Of a stretch of DNA of 64,000 nucleotides, positions 55,354-64,000 are shown piece after piece. Numbering within the stretch: position 1 is the stretch's first letter; every line of letters begins with the position of its first letter. The notes beneath the pieces were generated by a model. It did not search any database, had not been told where the DNA came from, and saw nothing but the letters and a program-made list of their open reading frames with translations. The stretch is from contig CM073199.1 of the NCBI GenBank assembly GCA_037042915.1, forward strand, positions 744,001 through 808,000, written 5' to 3'. This stretch comes from Auricularia sp. M13. Its lineage: Eukaryota > Basidiomycota > Agaricomycetes > Auriculariales > Auriculariaceae. The position numbers were made by a program, and so were the translations under genes.

Positions 55354-57330
55354 CTACATACAGTAGCTCCTTTCGACGGGGACGGAGTGAGCACTGGGAT
55401 GCGCAGCGAATCCCCGAGCCGCGAGTAAGGCGTTATTTAGAGCCAATGTCGGAGATTCAATTATCAGGAAAGAAAGAGTCAGTGTCGGAAAGTGGCTGCC
55501 AGTCTTCAACGCTCGCATGCTTTCCCCGCCCACGTCGAGGTCGTATTGATCGAGATGCATCTTCTCCTGGAGGCTGAGAATCTGAGACCATACAGTAGTA
55601 GCTCCAGCGCATCCCCTGCCAGTGCAGTCTCCGCCGACGCGTTTATGATACCGCAAGAGTTGCAATCCACAATTAACCGCACGGAGAGCGGTTCTGTTAT
55701 CCACACAATGATCGCGGTAGATATGGAACGGGTGGATGAGCGAGGGTATGTGCTGTAGCAGCAGCGCAGCCGTGGAGGGCACGAACGGAGCTTCAAGTTG
55801 GGACGTCTCGGTCGAATGAACACTACATAGCATGCTTGATGAACCAGATGATCTCAGATGATGGATTTCGTACTCCCATGTGTACTCATCCGCCGCTCCC
55901 AGCGCATACTGCGCGCTGACGCCCTCGAAGATGCTGCCAGTGAGAGCCGGTAGGTCGCACACCGTCTCCCAGTCCGGCCGTGGGCGCCCGCCGATATCTG
56001 GCAATTTCCAGCGGCTGCGGGTCATGGCGACGAGTCTCGCTAGTCAGGTAGCTCAGGAGAGCAGCAGGTCCCAGAGGTGGTAGAGACCCGACGGCCTGTA
56101 TGGCCCCTGCATGGACATCCTGTGACGGCGACGCTTCGATAAGCCATTTGAGAGCCAGCCCTTCTGACTCCGAGGCTTTTGCGACCTCCTATGTTGTGCG
56201 ATCGCCATCACACGTCGGCGGGCATGTAGCCGGGTATGAGCTCGTGCCACGTACGCGGCGATCCAGGATGTCGAAGTTGGCCGAAGAGTCACATAGTTCG
56301 CAGCACGCAGCACAGATAAGTAGAGGGGCTGCACCATTCGCTTCGTCCACCGCGAGAAGCGAATAATCTGCGCCAACGAGTGCTGTCGACCACGGGCAGT
56401 GAGGACTGCAGCAAGGCACTACGATCGACACGAGATACAAGACCAGAAACGGTGCCGCAATGAGGAGCAGGCAGAAAGCGATGGTGTCGTCCAGTATTCC
56501 GACGAAGACGAGCAGTCCCGCGAAGAACGGAAAGAGAGATGGGTGCAGGATGACGGGCATGAGTGATAGGAATGCGTGCACGTGCCACTGGCTCGTGTGA
56601 GCCCACGGCTGTACTTGACGTGTTGATGAATCCAGTGTCGGGCCGAGGTGGCTGGAGAAGAGACAGAGACGCGTGCTCTGTATTCTTCTAGCCATTGTTT
56701 TGGCGAGGATGCGCCGCAGACAACGACAAGCCGAGTCTCATAAACCAAAGCCCGTTGAAAAGGCGCGATGACAGGCCCGCAGGGAACGCTGCCTGACTGG
56801 AAAATGTCAGAACGTCGAAGTTTCCGAGTTCCGAGCCATTGCGACTGCTGACTGCGGCAGACAGCGTGGTCGCAATGTAACGAGTGTAGTCAGGTTGAAG
56901 CAGCTTGTAGGACTCGACTATAAGCGCAGTCGAGACTGCAGAGAAGAGACCGGCCTGCCAAAGGCCATGTTCAGTCTGCTACGCGCGTCAAATCAATGGC
57001 GGAGAAGACGAACGAAAATCAAAAGTATATCGAGCGTCTTGTTCCAGCCGTCAAGCTTGGACTCGTCCGCGGCAGTCGTTTCGTTGCGGTAGACTTTCTA
57101 CACTCGTGCATCGTCGGCGGTTTCCTCGCCGAATGCGTCGGAAGGGTATTTGCGCGCAAAGTCGGTTGTGGGCTCTGAAAGTTCCACATCATCCGAACGA
57201 GCATCAACGGCTGAACGCAAAACTTCTCTGAATGAACGTGTCACCAGGTGATACGTGAGTGGCCGTACCAGGATGAGAGTCCCGGAATCCGCCTGCGTCC
57301 ACGATTTCGGCGAGGAGAGAATCGACCGGA
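55354..57330 (-). pseudogene. DUF6535-type membrane protein gene, frame apparently broken
   Basis: Family recognised from its ordered landmarks on the minus strand: FARKYPSDAFGEETADDARV, LDGWNKTLDILLIF spliced (phase 0) to AGLFSAVSTALIVESYKLLQ, then PDYTRYIATTL, RLFNGLWFMRLGLSLSAA, KQWLEEYRARVS, PVILHPSLFPFFAGLLVFVG, LVLYLVSIVVP, CPWSTALV and ALKWLIEASPSQDVHAGAIQ. These proteins are multi-pass, expanded in Agaricomycetes and of unknown function. Between LSLSAA and KQWLEEY the frame moves twice by one base. One shift coincides with an AAAA run (56698-56701, TTTT on plus) where three A would restore AKQWLEEY. No in-frame ATG is found near the 5' end. The 3' end is not defined. Either a relic, or a gene with undetected introns or base errors. 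Confidence 0.55.
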
Positions 57331-58889
57331 AAGGGATAATGCGAGGGCAGGGCTGCGTACCTAGATTTATGACAAGGCAGCTCGATATTAGACGTATACC
57401 TGACTGGCCGCTGTCCTCAGTATCGTTGATGACAACGAACGTGTAAGCGTTTTCAGCGCAGATTCCAGCTCTCGGAAGCCGATCCGTACTATTTTTCCAT
57501 TGGTTTCCAATGTGCAAAGAAAGGCAAGGTCACGGCTGGCGCGCGGAACGGCCCAGGACCACCGAGAGCTGCACCGAAATTCGAATCAACTGGGGCGGGA
57601 GAAAGGAGGAACAGACGGCCCAAGATGCCGCTACCGCGCTCAGCAACTTGTTGTTTCTGCTACCGTATGCCCGTAACATTGTTCGACGTTGTCTGAGCTG
57701 TGATGAGTGCGGACCTGGAAGCGCTCACGTGGCGCCGCGACAAGCAGGGTCGGCGGACTTGGAATTAGGCTCTCCTCATCGCTGAGGCCTTTTTCCCAGT
57801 TTCGAGCACGCAAACGAGACTTGTAAAAGCCTCGCAATATATACTATATGGCTTATTTTCAATGAGTCAGCACTACAAGTCTCCACCCGCGAGATCAAAT
57901 TGCGCGTACATAATACTACCCACGGCTGGCAAACGGCTGGGCGCATGCTTTCATACGTCCGGTATAGCAGAAAAACGCGGTCAATGCACCCTTTGGCGTC
58001 AAACGGACCACACACATTCACGACAAGATGGGCCTGCTGGGCCGTGGCTACACAAGTAACACCAAACAGAACGCATTTGGTAATTCCCCTTAGCCCTCGT
58101 ATGGTGCGACCTCAAAGTCCGTTCTCTCTCCCATTTTGTATTGTAGAACATGACGAATTGAGCATGACGAATTCCATATACTAGAGCTCACTAAGACCAC
58201 TGAACTTCTGATTTCCTGGGACCCTGATTCGCCGCAACCCGGAAGGTTCTCTACGGGTCTATGTCTCCACGAGAAAGAGAGCCGCATGGGTCCTCCCATC
58301 TTGGTTTCCAATGGGAATCTACCGACTCTGCATTATGGGGGCTGAGAGCTTATACATATGAGCATGGGAATGCAGAGGTCTTGACGCCCAGGATGCTGCA
58401 TCCTGTTATCCACATAATGATATGATGACAATGCTGGTGCGTGCCAGACTTGACGGGAGTGATGCACATACATCTCGGCAAAAGCGTGCTCCTACGCCAT
58501 TGGTAACATCGATGTATCCAGACAACACACGTGGGAGCTGATTGGTCTTCTCCGCGGGTTATCGCTCTATCGGATTCCATCCACCAACTCTTCAGAGCCG
58601 TCTCACGCTGGCCAGACACATGCCAATACAAAGATGTGTACAATTTAATCATTATGAATTAGGTATGACAGTGCGAGGAGACGAAGGTTCCAGAAATAGC
58701 GGGATAGCGCGGACAATAGCAAACAAGCATTATGACTGAATGTGCGGCGCGCGTTCTATGGGGTCTATCGTTGCGATGCCGTGCACATCTGCCCGGCATT
58801 GCTCAGCGGGTTGGACGAGAGAGGAAGATGTACCCACGGACCTGTATCGTAAACATGATCTAGGTTCGGTCGTTCCGGATCGTTATGAC
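57331..58889. other. Gene-free stretch, about 1.5 kb
   Basis: A minus-strand open stretch to 57514 (ENAYTFVVINDTEDSG) may belong to the 5' end of the DUF6535 locus. The rest shows no coding signal. Confidence 0.4.
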
Positions 58890-59336
58890 TCATGAGTTTT
58901 GAAATGTCCTGTAGTAGACGGTGCTTGCGGGCTCGTTGCTACGGCGCACGACGACCTGGGTGCTTGCTTGCTGCGGGTGCGAGACGACGACAGTGACGTA
59001 GTTGGCGGAGGAGACCACGTAGCAGGTGTAGGGCGAAAGGAAAGGAAAAAGCTGCTTGAGGAGGTCCGTGTCGCGCTGGAGGAGCACGGTGTTGCGGTGG
59101 ATGAAGTCGATCATCGCCATTTCGCGCCGGCTAGCCGCAGAACGCAAATCAGAGTTATAAGCTTTTTCTGCTGGCAAGAACTTCGAAGCAGGCTAGAGAA
59201 CGCACCCAAAGCGGAACTGTGCGTCCTGGAAGTAGTCCCACGCGCGCGGGTCGTCCACGAAGTGCAGTCTGACGGAAGAAAGGAACAGGTTCGCAGGCGT
59301 GGCGCGGAGCTGCATCTGGCGGTACGCGTCTGCCAT
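58890..59336 (-). CDS. Small protein of unknown function, 123 aa
   Basis: Two exons, 59336-59206 and 59130-58890, total 372 nt in-frame, with GTGCGT donor and CTAG acceptor. Sequence landmarks: MADAYRQMQLRATPANLFLS, VRLHFVDDPRAWDYFQDAQF, then RREMAMIDFIHRNTVLLQRD, LLKQLFPFLSPY and ANYVTVVVSHPQQ. It ends YYRTFQNS. There is no signal peptide or membrane helix, and mixed alpha/beta content is likely. The Trp/Asp-rich centre and coherent splicing argue for a real gene, but I do not recognise the family. Confidence 0.55.
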
Positions 59337-61436
59337 CGCGAGAGAAAAGAAGGACACGCGAGAGCGGGCGGGAGAAGGCAGGAAAAAAAAAGGTTTAGGT
59401 GAGGGTCCGACCGCGCGTCCGCGTTCAGCCTCTGGCCGGTTTTGAGTGTCCGCGGCGGGCGATGGGATCTGGCTCGTGTGCAGCGTGCGTGCGAGCTGAC
59501 GTCCGTGCGTATGATGCTCGCTTAGCAAGTTACGACACGGCCGTATTTCGGTCGAAAAAAAACAAGATCGGCGCGGCCGACGCAACAGGCGCCCGTGTCC
59601 GCGGTGGCTGGCGATCGCGCGTCGCGCTCAGGGCCGTTGCAGCGTCGTCTGGGGGCGTGGGCAGGCAGCGGCGCGCGTCGATTGCTGGTCTTCACGCCCG
59701 CCCCGGCCTGCTGGATCTGCCGCGCCCTGCATCCAGGGTTCGCCATCAACTCGTGGTCGCCACGAGTCGCGATGCTATTCCATCAGCCCACCCAATCTCG
59801 TCTCGAGTCGATAGCCGTTGTCGGCGCCAAAAGATTATCCGTATCAGCAGTATCTCCGGCGCGCACGCAGTCCGTCATCGATACCCGTGCTTCGGGCTCG
59901 TTCGTTGGCTGCATGTTGGCCTGGAGAAAGGGGTTAAGGCGATGGTGGAAGCCGCAGGAAGATGGTTTCAATAGCAGCCACGGAGTCGCCATTCGGCCCG
60001 ACACCGGTGCCTCGCAGCACCTCTAATTCCTACAAGATGTCGACTGGGCCTAATAGCCTTTCGGTGCTTGCATGGCGCCATTCTGCTGGAAAAAAACGAG
60101 GTCGATGGCATACGTACTGATTTCCGGGCGCTGCCGCAGTAGACTGTAGAGTTTGGGCATCCGATAAGCCGCCATGGATCCACTAAGGACTCATGAGCCC
60201 TTTCTCTGTGGCAAAGAAGCTACCGCAGTGGGTGAGGGTGCTATACGGGAAGCTCTGTCGGTCTAGACTGGGCACGCGATGATCTCTGTGAACTGGCACA
60301 GTCCGGCACAGTCTTCAGCCTGTGCTACGTAGCAAACTCAGCAACCAAATGGTCACAGTTGTGCAAGTGATTTAGAGCCTGGGCCTCATGCATGAGATAT
60401 ATTAACTGAAGGGACTCTCCTTTCACAAACGGAAGAGGGTGATGATTCCACCCATGTTGCGTCGAACCAGCGCAGAACGGTCATGAGGGGCCGAGTGCTT
60501 GCAGGAACCAAACCACGAAGAGTTGTGTGCACAGTCCTTTACGTGATAATTGAATTGGCCTTTAATTTGGACGGGTCTGAAGCTGATCGATTAGACGAGT
60601 GAATGTGGAGTAACTGCTTGAAATCTTCGGTACGATTGTCACCTTTCACATTCCCTTACCGTGTTCCAATTGCCGTAATCCAGCTGTTCTGATTTTGGAA
60701 CGCAGCACAGTCTCATCGTGCTGGACGCATGACTCCTGGTTGATGATCCGTCATCCTATCTCAGGGAGTCAGGGCCCGTACCTTTGACAGCGTTCATATT
60801 TTGGAGTCCCTGCAGGCCTTCCTCATTTTCCCCGAGTCGTGCCGCGGAGGCGGCCGCGGTACACCCGCCTCAGAGCAGTCCAAAGTTGGCATCTCCAGCT
60901 GCTTCACATTCCAGTTTTGGACTGTAACATTGCCGATCGTCAGATCTCCCATTGACAAGCGCTCATACGCAATGGCATGCTGTGCAAGCACTGCAGGGAT
61001 GAGACGCCTGCCGCACCGAAAGTGTTCCCTCAACTCACGAGCAAAACGTTCGCGAAGCGTTCCCGTGCAATCTGAGTTTGTCAGCGTGAACCCGGAACAA
61101 AAAAACAGAATGAGAGTGAGACCAAAAAAGCGTATGCATGAGACGCAGCTGCCCTAGCAATGGCCGTGCGATCGAATGTCGGTTGCTTTATGTCGCGCAC
61201 CGCCACCGCGCCCGCACGTGGCCGTGGACCACCGACAATCCAAAGCGCGCCAGGGGCACAGAACAAAGGAAGATCGTGTGTCAGGTCTCTGGTCAGCTCC
61301 GAATGGGTACATATAGCGCGTAGATGCCCGCAACAATAGGGGACCCTCGTCCTTCGCCCTTCTTTGCCACGCGCACGTGGCGATCTCGCCCTCCCCTGGC
61401 CCGAAAGCTTGAATTGTAGTCAGATCGTGACCTCCG
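59337..61436. other. Gene-free stretch, about 2.1 kb
   Basis: Several open frames (for example on plus around 59400-59970) have Arg/Ala/Ser composition expected of non-coding GC-rich DNA and no domain. Nothing else is supported. Confidence 0.4.
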
Positions 61437-62067
61437 ATGCAACACTCTATCTCTATCCCTATCTCTATCGCCATGCGGTATCGCATGCTCGCTGCGGCAC
61501 TCTCCTTGTGGTTCTTCTCTGCAAATGCTGCGCTGGCCGCCCCTCCTTTGTGCGTCGCTCAAGGCTCCTGGTGGCACAATCCTGAACTCGAAAAGTCCCA
61601 GGTCGATACATTTGGCAGCGCGAGACGGCGGGGACGGGGGAGATGGCGGCGGGATGAAGCCGCACATAATCATACCCCTCGTCGTCATCCCGGTGCTGGC
61701 CGTCCTGACCGTCGTGTCCTGCACGGTGTACATCTGGCGGCGCTCAGCCGCTAACAGGGTCCGCCGCTACCTTCTCTCAACCATGCATGCATAATCTCAC
61801 CTCGTCTCACCTCCGCAGGCCCGCCGGCAATCCACCGTCAGGCTGAAGGCAAGGCCACAGTCCGCTGCGAGCGCTACCCCCGTCCTCGAGTCGCGCCCGG
61901 ACTCCCTGGCGCTGGAATCTGACGCCAAGCGGCACAGCAGACGACAGTCGGACGCGGTGCTGGCTGTCGACCTCTCCAAGGCGTTCGGCGAGCCGCCCGC
62001 CGCCCGCAAACAGGCGCGCGAGTCGTCAGCGCCAGCGCCAGCGCTTACACCGCTGCCTGAACAATGA
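61437..62067 (+). CDS. Small single-pass membrane protein with signal peptide
   Basis: Exons 61437-61549, 61602-61758 and 61819-62067 sum to 519 nt (172 aa). From the second ATG at 61473 the protein is 160 aa. A strong signal peptide (MLAAALSLWFFSANAALA) is followed by a very short Gly/Asp-rich extracellular stretch (ARDGGDGGDGGG), a transmembrane helix (HIIIPLVVIPVLAVLTVVSC) and a WRRSAANRARRQ stop-transfer. A cytoplasmic tail rich in Ser/Arg/Ala ends LTPLPEQ. Intron 1 (61550-61601) has branch CTGAAC and a CCCAG acceptor. Architecture resembles the cytoplasmic half of IDDTSPL-type membrane proteins without their ectodomain. Function unknown. Confidence 0.6.
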
Positions 62068-64000
62068 CCCTATATACCCATCTCATCACGTAGGTCTCGC
62101 ACTCCCAAGTCCCCCTGCCCCGCAGAGAGCTGACTTAGCGTTATGGCAGTTATACCAATCGCTCCCTTTCAACACTCAGTTCCCGGACACGATTCGCGTT
62201 GAATATGACCCGGATGTCCCTGCCTGCCAGCGACACGCCCATATCTACGTGCCCTATTTGCCTCTCTGACACAGTGTGGACTCGGATGTCTTTTCGTTTG
62301 CCTCCTTCATTTGTGTTTCTCACTTGTATCTGCTAGTTTCATCTTACATAAGGTATCTTGCCCTGGCTGACATAGACTGTCACGTGATACTGTAGCCATT
62401 AGATAGATCCGTATCATACTCAAGGTTCGGCTCCCCGTCCGATGCTGAGACGATGCTTTCCTAGGATTTGCAGGCTCCCAGAGTTCGAGGAGCTGAGCTC
62501 GGTCAGTGACACACCTCGGAAATGTAACTCAGAGACTTCTACAAGAAACCTTGTAAAGCTTTCAGAAGTTTCCTGCTGATACCCTTTGCGCAGCCTGCAG
62601 GTAGTATTTTCAATGATCCCACCAACCGGAAGGAAGGAAGGAAGGAAGGAAGGTCTATTCCGAGAGTTATCCCGACATTTCTAGGCAAATTTTGTCATCG
62701 CTCCCAGGACTCGCAGTCAAGCTAAAGCTCAACGTGCCCACTGACGCCTACGCTAAGCAGCCGGCCGTCCAGCTCTTCGCCCTCTACGAGCCATCGTAAA
62801 CCAGATCCCTCCCCGCCGATTCCGCCTACACGCGATGAGCGCAACAAAAGATCTACTGGCATCCTATATATATAGGGGGCACTGGCTATATGACTCCTCC
62901 ACTTTGAGCTTTGTTGAGTGTCAATGGTCGGCCGCGTTGTGTCCATATAGGTCGTGCAAAAGTGTAGATATCTCGATGTCATGGTCATCGATTCGACGGA
63001 ACCTGCGAGGGAAGATACAGATTTCCGTATACAGAGGTGCGAGCACCGGGCAGTCATATACTCCAAGGCTTCGACCCTGATAATGGCATGGATTGTACAT
63101 CCATGCCGCGGGTCGATGCGAGCCATGTCTTTCGTTGCCGTAGGCGGCAGGCTGACAGCCATGGTCTTTTTGGGAGTACTTATAGCGTGCACGGCCGCAC
63201 TTGCTTTGCTTGCCTTAGTTTCGTAACTTTATGAGAAGATACTGTGAGCATGCGACATCAGGCTGCGCGGACAGCAGCCAAGTCGACAGATGGCTCAGCG
63301 GTGACACGGTGCAAGACGCGTCTCTCTTTGCCGGTCCGCTGCTTGAATTCACTAAGCAGCTCGTGTTGACCATGTGTGTCGACATTGTGAGAGTGCGGGT
63401 GCAGGTTGAGCAACACTAGTGGGCCTTTCGGTGTGTAGATCACACAGCAACAACGTCATGGGCATGCACACGGCCGGATATCAACATATTGGGCCATATG
63501 TATGGGACCAGCATGCATCATAAGTTGTTAAGAGCCGTGCAGTATACATTACTGTGCGCACCCGGGACAGAAAGTTTCTTTGGCCTCAGCGAGTTGCGCG
63601 CGTGTACAGCACGTAAGGCGACCAAGCAGCAACAGCAATAGAGGGTATGCACAGCCCCCACGTATTGCACCAGGCATACTTATTTTCCAGCACTCACACG
63701 CACGGTATGAGCTCAGAACGGCGGACTATGGTTGCGCTCGGGACAATGAGACATGGATGTAGCGCAGATGCACGTTCAAGGTCCCCGTTATCGTCGCCGG
63801 AGCAGCCCCGCGTCCGATATATCGACGGTATGTGCAGATAGATGGGCACCCAGTGCAAGGATGCAGTAGGTCAGCGAGCGCGGGCGGGCCAGTTGCCTGT
63901 TTGGAGCCACAACGTGCAACGACGATGGCTCATGGTGAGCAGCACCGATATCTGGGATATACGCGCACGTCGCGACCAGCGGTTATGCAAGCAAGCCCAT
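62068..64000. other. Gene-free right edge
   Basis: No supported gene on either strand. It contains the GGAA microsatellite listed separately and a TATATATATAG run near 62864-62874. Confidence 0.4.
62628..62653 (+). repeat. GGAA microsatellite
   Basis: Six uninterrupted GGAA/GAAG tetranucleotide units in gene-free DNA. Confidence 0.85.

Noticed and set aside
59399-59974. 191-codon plus-strand open frame
   Set aside because: Arg/Ser/Ala-rich composition without motif; overlaps a competing open frame of similar length; no support as a gene.
1-64000. CRISPR array, prophage, insertion sequence or intact transposon
   Set aside because: No spaced direct repeats with unique spacers, no integrase, transposase or reverse-transcriptase frames and no paired terminal repeats were seen. 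The genome is eukaryotic.

Overview
The window looks like nuclear DNA of a basidiomycete fungus, most probably an Agaricomycete. Genes are dense on both strands. Most are cut by introns of about 45-70 nt with GTRNGT-type donors and CTNAC/CTGAC branch sites just before CAG/TAG. Family content is typical of mushrooms: a DUF6535 protein, single-pass membrane proteins of the IDDTSPL type, MYND-finger proteins, an F-box protein and C2H2 fingers. All gene models were built by eye; for the ones marked in-frame, the exon lengths were summed and shown to give an open frame.

Layout. 0-3 kb: a DHA2-type drug/H+ antiporter (-). 4.7-8.7 kb: three unrelated small C2H2 zinc-finger genes (+, -, +). 8.8-9.5 kb: the histone chaperone ASF1 (+). 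10.2-11 kb: a broken copy of a secreted alpha/beta hydrolase. 11.2-13.5 kb: a tandem pair of membrane-anchored short-chain dehydrogenases (-). 14.1-16.4 kb: a tandem pair of MYND-finger proteins (+). 17-19.5 kb: a secreted alkaline phosphatase (-). 20.5-22.2 kb: translation factor eIF2 gamma (-), divergent from a probable mitochondrial helical-repeat protein (22.8-25.4 kb, +). 25.7-27.4 kb: a type I membrane protein (-). 29-29.9 kb: a PDAP1/PP28-like phosphoprotein (+). 30.4-34.2 kb: the ribosome-assembly factor Mak21/Noc1 (-), divergent over only 108 bp from dynactin p27/DCTN6 (34.4-34.9 kb, +). 35.7-37.5 kb: an intact TAP-like hydrolase (+), the paralogue of the broken copy at 10 kb. 38.7-41.8 kb: a C2-C2-EF-hand protein (-). 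42.7-44.3 kb: an F-box-like gene with broken frames (+). 44.7-49.7 kb: a large SLIP-GC-like nuclear GTPase (-). 51.9-52.9 kb: a Rho2-type GTPase (-). 55.3-57.3 kb: a DUF6535 gene or relic (-). 58.9-59.3 kb: an unidentified 123-aa protein (-). 61.4-62.1 kb: a small membrane protein (+).

The genes do not form one pathway. Housekeeping genes (ASF1, eIF2 gamma, MAK21, DCTN6, PDAP1, Rho2) alternate with lineage-specific, duplicated or decaying ones. The right end (50-64 kb) is gene-poor.

The most unusual observations are these: very small exons in several genes (7 nt and 19 nt in Rho2, 16 nt in eIF2 gamma and in the transporter); a GC-AG intron in eIF2 gamma; a Psd2-like C2-C2-EF protein that ends without a decarboxylase domain; an N-terminal UBA-like segment on the nuclear GTPase; and a gene-poor island around 51.4-56 kb where three 7-mers (TACTGTA, ACTGGCA, TCCGAGT and complements) recur far above chance.
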